A stretch of DNA of 64,000 nt, from assembly GCF_002920635.1 (NCBI RefSeq), contig NZ_PQSR01000010.1, positions 62,001-126,000 on the forward strand, in the 5' to 3' direction. The notes beneath the pieces are model-generated. The model made no database searches, was not told the DNA's origin, and saw nothing but the letters and a program-made list of their open reading frames with translations. Made by a program: the position numbers and the translations under genes. This DNA is from Streptomyces sp. Ru72 (GTDB lineage Bacteria; Actinomycetota; Actinomycetes; Streptomycetales; Streptomycetaceae). This document shows positions 35,275 to 44,395 of this stretch, piece after piece. Each line of letters starts with the position of its first letter. Position 1 is the first letter of the stretch.

Positions 35275-35999
35275 GCCGCCGACGCCTGCTGCTCGCCATC
35301 TCTGTGGCCCTCACCGTCTTGGCGCCCCTGTCGGCCAACGCGGTGCTCACGCATCGGGTCGAACAGCGCATCGAGCGCGTCGCCGCTTGCCGTCTCGCTC
35401 CGGTGGCGCAGGTCGGCGCGACCCTCGACAGCCCGGTGGCGGCCGTCACCATGCTGGGCGGAAGCGTCGGCGACGTCGACCTCCGGGCCGACGGCCTTCG
35501 ACGCGACGGGATGGCTCTGCACCTCGATGCGCACCTGCGCCAGGTCACGACAGGCGGTGCCGTCCACGGCGGAAGCGCCACCGTGACCATCCCCTACCCG
35601 CAGCTGGCCAAGCGCCTGCCTCACCCGGACAGCGGCCCTGCGCGGACTCCCGGCACCGACGGCACAGGCCTGATCCTCACCGTTACCGCCGGAACGCTGG
35701 GCGTGCCGGTCACCGTCCACACCGACATCGCAGCGCACGCCGGCACACTGCTCGTCACACCCACCGAACTCACGGTCCTCGGGCGCACCCTTCCCGTGGC
35801 CACCGTGCGCGACAACGTCCGCGACACCTCGCTGGCCGAGCGTCTGAAGCCGCACGTCCTGCGCTTTCCCGCGCTTCCCGTCGGCGTCCGCCTGACAGGC
35901 GCGCGCGCCGCCGACGACGGCCTCGCGCTCCACCTCCACCTGGCAGCCGGGGCCGCCGGCACCCGTCCCAAGGCCGAAGGCACGTGTGCGGCGAGGTGA
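35271..35999 (+). CDS. LmeA-like (DUF2993) exported phospholipid-binding protein
   Basis: 242 aa. The N-terminal helix LLLAISVALTVLAPLSANAV is a signal peptide or anchor. The remainder is beta-rich (VGDVDLRADGLRRDGMALHL, GGSATVTIPYPQLAKRL, LLVTPTELTVLGRTLPVATV, LPVGVRLTGARAADDGLALH L), matching the DUF2993/LmeA family of lipid-binding proteins needed for lipomannan maturation in mycobacteria. It is translationally coupled to TetR and divergent from MMPL, so the three probably handle one envelope lipid. Confidence 0.8.
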   Translation: MSRRRLLLAISVALTVLAPLSANAVLTHRVEQRIERVAACRLAPVAQVGATLDSPVAAVTMLGGSVGDVDLRADGLRRDGMALHLDAHLRQVTTGGAVHGGSATVTIPYPQLAKRLPHPDSGPARTPGTDGTGLILTVTAGTLGVPVTVHTDIAAHAGTLLVTPTELTVLGRTLPVATVRDNVRDTSLAERLKPHVLRFPALPVGVRLTGARAADDGLALHLHLAAGAAGTRPKAEGTCAAR

Positions 36000-36107
36000 G
36001 CCACAGCCGGCCCCACCTGCGTGACTTCCGGTCAGGCTGCCCGCTCCAGGCGATGCACGAAGGCGCTCAGCGACGCCTTGTCGACTCGGCCCCGTGCCCC
36101 AGGGGCA

Positions 36108-36971
36108 TCACCTCTGTGAGGCTGCGGCGTCGGGGCGCAGGTCGTCGAGGCTGAGACGGTGGGCGGGGGGCTCCGGGAGAACGATGTGGCTGGTGGTGTG
36201 CCGACGCCGGTCGACATGGAGCAGTTCGCCCGGTTCCATGAGGCGCCAATTGGGGTTGTCGTCCATGCGCTCGCTGGCGATGACGACAGCGGCGTGGTAG
36301 GCCAGATCTGTCGAGTGGACCCGCATGTGCCCATGGCTGCCGCTGTGGTCGAGGTGCCGGGTGCCGTGGTGCCCGCCTACGGGCCGCTGGAGTACGTACA
36401 GCTTGTGCGTCTCGGGGTAGCGCAGTGCCCACAGCTCGTCGGGGGTGGTGAGGACGACGTTGAGGGCGTAGACGGGCAGGTTCCGGGCCACCCATTGTGC
36501 GGCGTGCCGGATGCCGGCGCAGATGTCACCGCCGTGGTGTTCGATCTCCCGCGTGATGAGGGCGAAGAACCGTTCCGAGTCGGTGTCGCCCTTGACCAGC
36601 GTGCGGTCGCTTCCGAGGTGGTTGTCGAGTGTGTCGAGACCCTCGATGACTCCGTTGTGCGCGAACAGCCGTCCTTCTTGTTCGAAGGGATGGGTGTTGC
36701 GGAGCTGCAGATCGCCGGTGGAGGCGAAGCGCACGTGGGCGAGGAAGGTCACCGATTCGACCCGCCGGGCCTCCTCCGCGAAGGCCCGGTCCGCGTAGGC
36801 GGCGATCGGTGCCTTGTGGACCTGCGGACTGCCGTCGGGCCGGAAGTAGCCCAGTCCGGTGCCATCGGGGTCGCGACGGCTCTGGTCACTGAGGCTGTCC
36901 GGCGCATCCAGCAGCCAGAACGTCGCGTGGGTGTGCCGGGGCGCACTGGTCAGCCCGAACAGGCGGCACAT
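36108..36971 (-). CDS. class II glutamine amidotransferase
   Basis: 287 aa from MCRLFGLTSAP, placing the catalytic Cys at position 2; earlier codons in this frame are discarded. TFLAHVRFASTGDLQLRNTH PF (glutamine-binding Arg), GRLFAHNGVIEGLDTLDNHL (oxyanion Asn-Gly) and KGDTDSERFFALITREIEHH (Asp) are the conserved GATase II motifs (YafJ/DUF4873-like group). There is no fused synthase domain. It releases ammonia from glutamine or a gamma-glutamyl compound, as in the EgtC branch of ergothioneine synthesis, but no Egt genes are adjacent. Exact role unknown. Confidence 0.85.
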   Translation of the reverse strand: MCRLFGLTSAPRHTHATFWLLDAPDSLSDQSRRDPDGTGLGYFRPDGSPQVHKAPIAAYADRAFAEEARRVESVTFLAHVRFASTGDLQLRNTHPFEQEGRLFAHNGVIEGLDTLDNHLGSDRTLVKGDTDSERFFALITREIEHHGGDICAGIRHAAQWVARNLPVYALNVVLTTPDELWALRYPETHKLYVLQRPVGGHHGTRHLDHSGSHGHMRVHSTDLAYHAAVVIASERMDDNPNWRLMEPGELLHVDRRRHTTSHIVLPEPPAHRLSLDDLRPDAAASQR

Positions 36972-37593
36972 GCCGGTCCCCTCCGCTCTCCACACAGTGC
37001 CCGAGGCGCCTTCGGCGGCCTCCGGACGTCCCTCGGTCGAGCCGGGTGACGGCCTGGCCCGCGTCCCCGGCCGGACACCACGCCGCGGCTCTCGCCCGGC
37101 AGTCCGGTCGGGGCATGTGGACTTGCTCCTGCTCGGCGCCATCGCCTTGGAGCCGCGCAGCCCGGCACCCGGGCGGCCGGACGCTTGGCGGCGGGTGATG
37201 TGCCCGGAGCCTGCGCCTTGTCCCCGCAGGTGCCTGTCGCTGGCATCGGAGCATCCCCTCGGACGGAATGGTCCAGTCCCGAGCGGGTTTCCCGTTCGCA
37301 CCTCGCCATGCGCCGTTCGCCACGATTACCGAGGTCGGCGACCTGCGGACCCATGAACGACACCGGCCCGATCCGCCGATCTGATCTGGGCCCGCGCTGG
37401 GCGTCCCGGGACCCGAATGCCGCGGTCATCGGCGTGGTGCGGCAGGCCAGGACCGCGTGGGGAGCAGGTATCCGGTGACACGGCACGGCCCCGCCCGGCG
37501 GCCACCACCGGGCGTGCTGGTCCAGAGCCGTGAGTCAGATCACAAGGAAAGGGTGACAGGGTGTTGTCGCGGACAGCTGCGACTGTCGACGGC
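36972..37593. other. no supported gene
   Basis: About 620 bases between the divergent amidotransferase and HSL-type hydrolase. All frames are Arg/Ala/Pro-rich, as expected of GC-rich non-coding DNA. AAGGAAAGGG at 37541-37550 is a ribosome site that could serve a GTG at 37561. Confidence 0.4.
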
Positions 37594-38526
37594 ATGACGA
37601 TCACAGATGAGGACTGCCTCCCCGAGACCCTGGCGTTCAACGAACGATTTGAGGCTGCCGCCGCGAGCCGTCCCCCTCGCGGACGGACACCGAGCGCAGC
37701 CGCACTGGCGGCCCTGCGGCGCAACCGCCTCGGCGGCGACACGCCACCGGTAAGACTGCCGCACGGCCAGGACCGCGTGGTCGAGGGCGGAAGGAGGATG
37801 CGGGTTTTCGTGCCGGACAACCCCAACGGCGTGTACCTGCACATCCACGGAGGCGGCTGGGCGTTCGGTTCCGCGGACGGACAGGACGAACGGCTCTGGC
37901 GGCTCGCCGAGCAGGCACGGCTGGCCGTGGTGAGCGTGGACTACCGCCTCGCGCCGGAACACCCGTTCCCTGCCGGGCCCGACGACTGCGAAGCGGCGGC
38001 CCGATGGCTGGTGAAACACGCCGCGGCCGAGTTCGGTACCGAACGGCTGCTGATCGGCGGTGAATCGGCCGGTGCCCACCTCAGCGTCGTGACACTGCTG
38101 CGCCTTCGCGACCGGCACGGAATCATCGGCGCGTTCCGGGCGGCCCACCTTCTCTTCGGCCCCTACGACCTGTCGATGACACCGAGCCAGCGGAGGTTCG
38201 GCCGCCGACCGCTGCTGAGCAATTCCGACACGCTACGGGGAAGCTATGAGCTGTTCACGCCAGGGATGGCAGAGGAGCAGCGCCGCTGCCCGGAGGTCTC
38301 GCCCCTGTTCGCGGACCTGGACGGGCTGCCGCCCGCCCGGATCGTCGTCGGCACCGAGGATCCGCTGCTGGACGACTCGCTCTTCCTGGCCGCACGGTGG
38401 CAGGCCGCAGGTGCGCCTGTGCAACTCGGTGTCGTCGCCGGCGCGATGCACGGCTTCACCCTGTTCCCCCTGACCATCACCGAACGGGAACTACGGCGGG
38501 AGCGGGACTTCCTGGCCTCCGCGTGA
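37594..38526 (+). CDS. HSL-family alpha/beta hydrolase (esterase/lipase)
   Basis: 310 aa from MTITDEDCLPE; a GTG at 37561 with a better ribosome site would add 11 residues. The oxyanion motif YLHIHGGGWAFGSADG, nucleophile elbow GGESAGAHLS, acid GTEDPLLDDS and MHGFTLFP histidine form the complete hormone-sensitive-lipase triad. VVSVDYRLAPEHPFPAGPDD is the other family block. It hydrolyses small acyl esters in the cytoplasm. The WYL regulator starts 17 bases after its stop, so both are one operon. Confidence 0.9.
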   Translation: MTITDEDCLPETLAFNERFEAAAASRPPRGRTPSAAALAALRRNRLGGDTPPVRLPHGQDRVVEGGRRMRVFVPDNPNGVYLHIHGGGWAFGSADGQDERLWRLAEQARLAVVSVDYRLAPEHPFPAGPDDCEAAARWLVKHAAAEFGTERLLIGGESAGAHLSVVTLLRLRDRHGIIGAFRAAHLLFGPYDLSMTPSQRRFGRRPLLSNSDTLRGSYELFTPGMAEEQRRCPEVSPLFADLDGLPPARIVVGTEDPLLDDSLFLAARWQAAGAPVQLGVVAGAMHGFTLFPLTITERELRRERDFLASA

Positions 38527-38542
38527 CGGTAGCGTCGGCGGC

Positions 38543-39262
38543 ATGAACCGAACCGCCCGGCTGTACGCGTTGGTGGAAGAGTTGCGCGCGGCGGCGCCGC
38601 GGCCACTGACAGTCGCGGCGCTCGCCACGCGGTTCGAGGTCAGCACACGCACGGTACAGCGCGACCTAGAGGCACTGATGCACACCGGTGTGCCGGTGCA
38701 CTCCACACCCGGGCGAGGCGGCGGCTGGTCGATCGACCCGGAGATGACCCTGCCCCCGATCCATCTCACCCCCGACGAGGCCTCGGCACTGACGGCAGCG
38801 CTCGCTGCGGCCGACGCCACCACCCCCTACGCCGGCGCGGCCCGCACGGCGGCTCAGAAGATCGTGGCCTCCATGGCCGGTCCCGCCTCGGCGGTGGCCC
38901 GAGAACTCGCCGCACGGATCGTCACCCTGCCGGCACACGGCGACTTGTCGATCCGTACGGCGGTGGAGCAGGCTCTCGCGAACAACACGGTGCTGCGACT
39001 GACCTACACCGACGCGGCAGGACACGAAAGCACCCGTGTCGTGGAACCGGCTGGACTGCTCACCGCCGGCGGCCGCTGGTACCTCATCGCCTGGTGCCGC
39101 ACACGCCGCGCCGGCCGGGGCTTTCGGCTGGACCGGATCGCAGCAGCGGCTCCAGCCGGTGAACAGGCAGAGCCCCGCAGCCTGACCGACCTCCTACTCG
39201 GCTCGGCCGCTGCCGGCGCAGTACAACCCACCGCGCTGGCCTCACTCACAGCCTCACCATGA
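38543..39262 (+). CDS. YafY/WYL-type transcriptional regulator
   Basis: 239 aa. N-terminal helix-turn-helix MNRTARLYALVEELRAAAPR through VAALATRFEVSTRTVQRDLE ALMHTGVPV and the wing GRGGGWSIDP. The C-terminal WYL domain has VLRLTYTDAAGHESTRVVEP, then GGRWYLIAWCRTRRAGRGFR LDRI, the W-Y-L and Arg residues that bind oligonucleotides or other ligands. It directly follows the hydrolase and probably controls that operon. The C-terminal 30 residues are low-complexity. Confidence 0.9.
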   Translation: MNRTARLYALVEELRAAAPRPLTVAALATRFEVSTRTVQRDLEALMHTGVPVHSTPGRGGGWSIDPEMTLPPIHLTPDEASALTAALAAADATTPYAGAARTAAQKIVASMAGPASAVARELAARIVTLPAHGDLSIRTAVEQALANNTVLRLTYTDAAGHESTRVVEPAGLLTAGGRWYLIAWCRTRRAGRGFRLDRIAAAAPAGEQAEPRSLTDLLLGSAAAGAVQPTALASLTASP

Positions 39263-39555
39263 GTACAGGCCTCAGCCTCCTGATCCCACGAGCACGACAC
39301 TGAGTCCGCCCCGCAAGGCTTTCTGGGGACTCGGCAAAGGGTGTGCGCGGGCCGTCGACGACGTTGTCCGTAGTCGACAGCGCGTGTCCAGGCTTGTCGC
39401 CGACCGGCACGGTGCCCCCGTGACCCCTGTGCGTCACCACCCCCACCGGGTTGTCCTCACGCTGCGCGCGAACGACGACGAAGTCACGCAAACCGGTAGC
39501 CGGGCTTCCGTACCTTGGGCTGCCGCTCGACCTGTGTGACCTTGGGAGCGGCACG

Positions 39556-39954
39556 GTGGCGAGGTCTCCTGAGGAACGCGGAGTCACGCACAGCGCTGGT
39601 GTGCGGGGCAGGTGGCTGGCCGTGCTGCCTGCTCTGCTGCTGTTCACCGGCCTGTTCATCGGCCGGTTCACACCCCGCGATGTGAGGCCGGACGCTCGGA
39701 TGCCGCAGCTGGTTACAGCGCGCGCCGCGAGTGGCGCTGACCGAGTGTGGGACGGCGGTCTGAGTACCCGGTTGGCGGCACCGGCGGTGACCCCGGGCAT
39801 TCCGCCTGCGTTGTCCAGCCGTGGCGGGTCCCCGCTCCACTCCACCCGCCTCGGCCGTCCTCGGCACGGTGGCATGGCGAGCGTTCACGCCATCGGCACC
39901 GCCGAGATCCGAACCACCCACCGACAGAGATGCCGCGGAGGGAAGCCACCATGA
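39556..39954 (+). CDS. possible single-pass membrane protein
   Basis: 132 aa from GTG 39556. WLAVLPALLLFTGLFIGRF (about residues 20-38) is a good membrane helix after a short basic N-terminus; the rest is Arg/Pro/Ala-rich and featureless. The stop overlaps the next gene's ATG (ATGA at 39951-39954), which hints at coupling but could be chance. No family recognised. The stretch from 39263 to 39555 shows nothing else. Confidence 0.3.
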   Translation: MARSPEERGVTHSAGVRGRWLAVLPALLLFTGLFIGRFTPRDVRPDARMPQLVTARAASGADRVWDGGLSTRLAAPAVTPGIPPALSSRGGSPLHSTRLGRPRHGGMASVHAIGTAEIRTTHRQRCRGGKPP

Positions 39955-40751
39955 CGACGGAGCCATTGACCGACTGGTCGCAGGTCCACCGAGAGCAGCA
40001 CTTCCACAGTGTGATCGGCGGCGGCTGGCTTCGCATGCCTCCGCCCATGCTGGGGCTGCTGCTGGCGGCCCTCACCGGGAGGGGGAGGCCCTTGACGAGG
40101 GGGGAGCTGCGCCCGTTCGTGCGCAACAGCGTCAATCCCTCCGGTGACTGGCAGGCCTCCTGCTGGGAGGACAGAGACGAACGTCCCGGGAAGGACTTGG
40201 CGGATCTGCGGGCCGCTCAGGCCACTTCGGCCCGCTACGCGGCGCACTACGGATTGCCGCCGTTGTCCACGCTCAACGACATGCTGGCTCTCATGATCGC
40301 TGCGGGGCTCGTTCACGAAATCCCCGACGCGGACGGTCAGATGCGGCTGTACCCCACGTTTCCGCTGCCAGGTCGTCACGAGGTCTTTCCCCTGGACGAC
40401 GAGGAGTTGAGCGCGCAGCACGCGCTGCGCCGCCACCATGCCTATGGGGGCGACTCGTCCCGGATCATCGCCCTGTTCGAACCGACGGGGCTGCGACACC
40501 AGGAGATCACCACCAGTCTCGACCGCCTGGCAGGGGTGATCGACGGCCATTCGCACGATGCCCGCCAAGCGGTCCTACTCCTTCTGGAGGGACCTGACTT
40601 CACGGCCACCACGGACATTTCTGAGATCGCCCCGCACAAGGTGTTCCAGCTCCGCTGCGACTGGGACACGTTCCACGAGCACCGCATCCGACGCGGACGG
40701 CCCGCACGGACCGGGGCCACCGTCCTCGCCGACGGGCATGACAGCGCCTGA
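39951..40751 (+). CDS. hypothetical protein (DUF6042-like)
   Basis: 266 aa, ATG preceded by GGAGGGAAG. It is cytoplasmic, with no membrane segment. The first 130 residues hold two conserved-looking helical blocks (HSVIGGGWLRMPPPMLGLLL, AHYGLPPLSTLNDMLALMIA AGLVHEI), resembling a winged-helix-like partner domain. The C-terminal half contains EITTSLDRLAGVIDGHSHDA RQAVLLLLEG and a mixed alpha/beta end with FQLRCDWDTFHEHRIR. It fits my memory of Streptomyces DUF6042 proteins, whose role is unknown. Confidence 0.6.
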   Translation: MTTEPLTDWSQVHREQHFHSVIGGGWLRMPPPMLGLLLAALTGRGRPLTRGELRPFVRNSVNPSGDWQASCWEDRDERPGKDLADLRAAQATSARYAAHYGLPPLSTLNDMLALMIAAGLVHEIPDADGQMRLYPTFPLPGRHEVFPLDDEELSAQHALRRHHAYGGDSSRIIALFEPTGLRHQEITTSLDRLAGVIDGHSHDARQAVLLLLEGPDFTATTDISEIAPHKVFQLRCDWDTFHEHRIRRGRPARTGATVLADGHDSA

Positions 40752-41002
40752 GAAAGAGCGCGTGAGGGCAAGCAGCCGAACGTCCGGGGTCCGTACGCCA
40801 TGCTGGGCAAGCTCTGGAACGTGAGGCCGCGATCTCGTGGCCGGCCTGATGGTCAGGTCGCTCTGAGCAACGACACGACATCGCGAGAGGCGGCAACCGG
40901 ACCCAGGGGCCCATGCCCGCTCACACCTCTTGCCACTGATCCCGGCCCCTGGAGGACCGGCCGGCTTGCGGGGGAGTGCCGGCAGTCGGACCGGTCCTCC
41001 CG

Positions 41003-41065
41003 GTTCGTGTGGCCGGTCATCTGCTTCTCGCAGTTGCGGATGCGAGAAGAACGGCCCGCCGTCAT
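41003..41065 (+). pseudogene. amino-acid permease fragment
   Basis: In a 440-base gap the plus strand reads FVWPVICFSQLRMREERP. This is nearly identical to LFVWLVICFSQLRMRKII at the end of helix 10 of the amino-acid permease encoded at 47065-48519 (minus). About 18 codons remain. It is a scrap of a GABA/aromatic-type APC permease, either from the neighbouring gene or from a paralogue. Confidence 0.5.
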
Positions 41066-41194
41066 ACGGCTGTTGGCGGAAGGTCCCCGGCTGTCAAGCG
41101 GCGTCGGGGTCGGCGGCGGCGATGACGGACTGGCCGGCGGAGGGCCAGCACCACCGGATGCGATGGCGTGGCAGCGGGTCCCGCGGCGACCGGG

Positions 41195-42001
41195 TCACGA
41201 ACTGCCGCAGAGCCTGCATGTTGCGTCCGGCAGCCGCGCGGTCAACGGCTGGATCGCCTGGTCGGATTGCGGTCGCATGAGCTCGAGGTCCTCGCCCCAT
41301 GCGTCGAGCACCTCACTGTGTCCGGCTTGTCGAGCCGCCGCCTCGACAAGAGTGAAGAGGTGTCGCTGCAGGCGTACGTCGCCTGTTGCCGAGATGCGGT
41401 CCACGGCATGCAGTAGTACGTCGGTGTTCCATCCCGGCAGTGGGTGTCGGGCCAGCTCCCATTTCAGATACTTGTTGTAGGGGCGGGGGCGTCGGTCCAG
41501 AGCGAAGAGGAGCTCAAGCAGGAACCGAACGCTGTCGGCTGCGTCGAGGCGAGCGGCGAGAGCCTGGCCGTCCCGATGGTTCTTGACGGAGCGGTAAAGA
41601 GAGTTGGCATAGGCATCGAGCCAGGCACCGGCATCTTGGAAGGCCTCATCGGCACTCAGTCGCGCCTTGTCGGCGAGGATTCGTGCGATGCCTCCGTCGA
41701 GCCGGTCGAGCACGACTTGAGCACGGGCGAGGGCGTAACGTTCGAATCCGGGCATCCCGGCAGCACGGAACTCGGTGAGCGTGACGACGACGAGGTCGAG
41801 CTCGGCGGTGCGGTGGCCCGCGAACCGGGTCAGATTCGTCGTGGCATCGTCGGCCAGAACCACATACAGATCGTGGTCGGAGTGCCGGGTGATCATGTCG
41901 CCGTGAGCCCGGGAACCTTTGAGGACGAGGCCGACGACGGCCATATCAGCGGCGGCGAGTTCGACAAACGCATCGTATGTGACGGGCTGCTGAGCAGTCA
42001 T
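41195..42001 (-). CDS. nucleotidyltransferase-fold protein (aminoglycoside adenylyltransferase-like)
   Basis: 268 aa from MTAQQPVTYDAFVELAAADM. GLVLKGSRAHGDMITRHSDH DLYVVL is the nucleotidyltransferase signature (GS-x10+-D-x-D). The later AELDLVVVTLTEF gives the third carboxylate. The C-terminal helical domain (DGQALAARLDAADSVRFLLE, RPRPYNKYLKWELARHPLPG W) is like the substrate-binding half of aminoglycoside adenylyltransferases and related DUF4037 proteins. It transfers a nucleotide to an unknown small molecule. Monocistronic. Confidence 0.75.
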   Translation of the reverse strand: MTAQQPVTYDAFVELAAADMAVVGLVLKGSRAHGDMITRHSDHDLYVVLADDATTNLTRFAGHRTAELDLVVVTLTEFRAAGMPGFERYALARAQVVLDRLDGGIARILADKARLSADEAFQDAGAWLDAYANSLYRSVKNHRDGQALAARLDAADSVRFLLELLFALDRRPRPYNKYLKWELARHPLPGWNTDVLLHAVDRISATGDVRLQRHLFTLVEAAARQAGHSEVLDAWGEDLELMRPQSDQAIQPLTARLPDATCRLCGSS

Positions 42002-42329
42002 GATGTGGATCTCCGTGGGTGTTGGCGGGCACACCTGCTGGGGGCCCCTGTTCAGGGGCGCCCTGCACCGTCCGCGGCTGCACGTGGCAACCGCCCGGGA
42101 GATCAACGCACATCTGAACTTTAATGCGCGGCCGGGCGTGGAGCACAACCCGGCCGCCCGCGCCACGGGGCCCCTGCGGTCGAACCCGACATCAACCTGC
42201 GCGGACGCCCGAACTCTCCACGCCGCCCACCCCACCCTCGTGTTCCCACTCCTCGGCTGCCCCCGTACGACCATGCACCAGAGCCCGGAGCAGCATGGCG
42301 GCCTGCACGAGCGCGCGGGCCTGGACGTG

Positions 42330-42520
42330 TCCGACGTCGAGGCCGTGCGATCAAGTCTGCTGGCCGTGTTCGACGGCTGGGCCGCTCCGTCCTCCACCTC
42401 CTGCGCCACGGCAGTTCTTTCGTCCACCGCTCCCTGTACGCCCTTCCCGCGTCCCACACCTGGGCCCACGTCTCCGGGGTGGCGCTACCGGGCGACGCCG
42501 CCCACCTGATGCCTCCGTCC
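42330..42520 (+). pseudogene. FAD-dependent monooxygenase (TetX-like) C-terminal relic
   Basis: LLAVFDGWA at 42357-42383 continues, one base out of phase, as SVLHLLRHGSSFVHRSLYAL PASHTWAHVSGVALPGDAAH LMPP. This is the strand and FAD-binding GDAAH box of TetX/PHBH-type monooxygenases (YALPxxHTWxHxxGVxLLGDAAHLM). The rest of the ~380-residue enzyme is not present nearby. Confidence 0.6.
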
Positions 42521-42911
42521 TCGCCCTCTTCGACGAGGTCCAGCCTTTCCTGCCCGGGCCGGTCCCAAGAACGCCGGTAGCGGCTGTCGGCAGTCGGTGT
42601 TCAGGCGGCCGCAGCGGGACGATGGAGGAACCCGGCGACCACAGCCGGTGATCACTACAGGTCTCCGATCGCACCCGCTTCCACGAAACTGAAGATGAGC
42701 CATGACGAACTGGTCGACGCCTCGGCCCGGGCCGGGCGCCGTCGGAAGAAGACAGCCGCGTAGCAGGCAGGCGCCGAACCGGAGCACGGGCCCGGGCCAA
42801 TCGCCTGGCCGGCAAGCGCACCGCACCCAGTTCGAGCGTTCGCATGTTCTCAGGGGCCGACAAGGCAGAACAATGCCCCGCCAGGCCGGCTGACGAGGTT
42901 TCGTGTATCTC

Positions 42912-43687
42912 TCAACTCTCGTGGCGCCGACGCGCGAGATGGACGGTGATGTCGGCGGCCACCTCGACCCTGCCCGGGAGAACCCGCATGATCCGGCTGA
43001 ACACCTGCTCTCGCTCCGAGGCCGGCAAAACGAGATAAGCCGAGATGGTTGAGAGATGCCCAACGTAGTCAGGAGCACTCATCGTCAAGCGACGTCCGAT
43101 CACGGACTGTTGAACATCAGTGAACCACTCGGACCGTTGGAGTTCGGTACCCGGCCACTGCATGTCATGGCCAGGAGGGGTCCCGTCCGGGGACGGAATC
43201 TCATCGCTCCGCAAAAACGGCGTTCGCGCCGCACGAACGGCTTCCTCCACAGCCGGGTCAGCCAGTCGGAACGGCCCGCCGCACGAGGCGAACACGCCAC
43301 CCGGCTCCAGCAGCGCGGCCATGCGTGACCACCGGTCCTCCGGCCTCGTCCAATGGAGCGCTGCCGCTGCATAGACCAGGCCGTACCGTTCGTCCGGTCG
43401 CAAGTCCTCGAACGCAGCTCGCACCGTCCTGACGTTTGCCGGCACATGCTTGCGCAGCTCGGCCAGCATGGACTCGTCAGGATCGGTCGCGGTGACCGTG
43501 ACCCCCCGTTGAGCGAACAGGCGAGTTGCTTTGCCTGTCCCAGCGCCGATCTCGAGGGCAGTCCTGACCGGACGGCCCGCGTACGCCATCACCATGTCGC
43601 ACAGCTCCGCGGGTACCCCGGCCGGAACCGTTCGTATGCTTCCGCCACTACTCCGAAGCTCAGCGCGCGACCAGTCATGCCGAGCAT
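42912..43687 (-). pseudogene. class I SAM methyltransferase with one-base frameshift
   Basis: From 43687 the reading MLGMTGRALSFGVVAEAYER FRPGYP is the normal opening of this methyltransferase family. At about 43606 one base is missing, and the protein continues in the next frame as AELCDMVMAYAGRPVRTALE IGAGTGKATRLFAQRGVTVT A, then ATDPDESM, HWTRPEDRW and EPGGVFASCGGP, to a normal end at 42912. Only TACCCG-CGGAG versus TACCCGGCGGAG separates it from an intact ~258-aa enzyme, so sequencing error is a real alternative. An internal start could also give an N-truncated protein. Confidence 0.65.
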
Positions 43688-43754
43688 CGTGACACGACCC
43701 GCGCCGCCGGTGCTTGATCTTTTGCATGCCCTCTGCGGATCGACCTGCTGGCAC

Positions 43755-44269
43755 AGAGAAGCCCCGGTCGACTCGGGGGAGGGTCGACCGGAGCGGTCAG
43801 GGAGCGGGGGCGGAGGGCGGTCGCCTCTCGGCGAGTGGCTCCGTGGGGCTTCAGCCGAACGATCGTCCCCACGGGCGATAGGTGAGGCCCGGGGACACTG
43901 TCCCCTCCACACCCGCACACAGTTGAACTGCGAACCACCCTGGTTTGTTTCGCTGCTCCGCGTGAGCTGCGCCACCTGCTTTCGCGTCCAGGCCTACGCG
44001 TCGGGACGCGCACGCCGCGCACCACTGGCCCACAGGTGCGCCACCGCAGGCGTGTTCACGAGGCTTGCGCCGGCACATGGCACACGGACCGACCTGGTCA
44101 CCAGCGCGGATCAGCGCGGAGGTGAGCACGTCGCCGGGCAGGCGAAGGTGCCGAAGGTGCTGGACCTCGTCGAGATGTCCAAGGCCGATGTGGTGAAGCG
44201 GTGTGCACTGCCGGCGAGTCCGCTGCACATGGCGAAGGTTCGGACGAGGACCGTCCCTCCTCGCCGACC
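43755..44269. other. no supported gene
   Basis: About 500 bases upstream of the methyltransferase relic. No recognisable protein or repeat; frames on the minus strand are Arg/Pro-rich. Confidence 0.35.
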
Positions 44270-44395
44270 CACCTCGGCGAGGAGGACGCGTCCCTGTGGA
44301 TGCCGATGGCGAAGTCCCGACACAGAACGCTGGAGAAGGTCCGCCGCTGTCTCAAACCGTCGGCAGAGGCGATCGTCGAGCTCACACGACTGCTC
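44270..44395 (+). mobile_element. probable integrase/recombinase C-terminal scrap
   Basis: Plus strand reads [41 protein letters not shown]. This resembles the extreme C-terminus of a group of actinobacterial site-specific integrases (AKSRHKxxENVRRYFKPSxEAIAEVTSLL), from memory only. It overlaps the end of the MFS gene on the other strand by 14 bases. No catalytic Arg/His/Tyr region is present. Confidence 0.35.
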
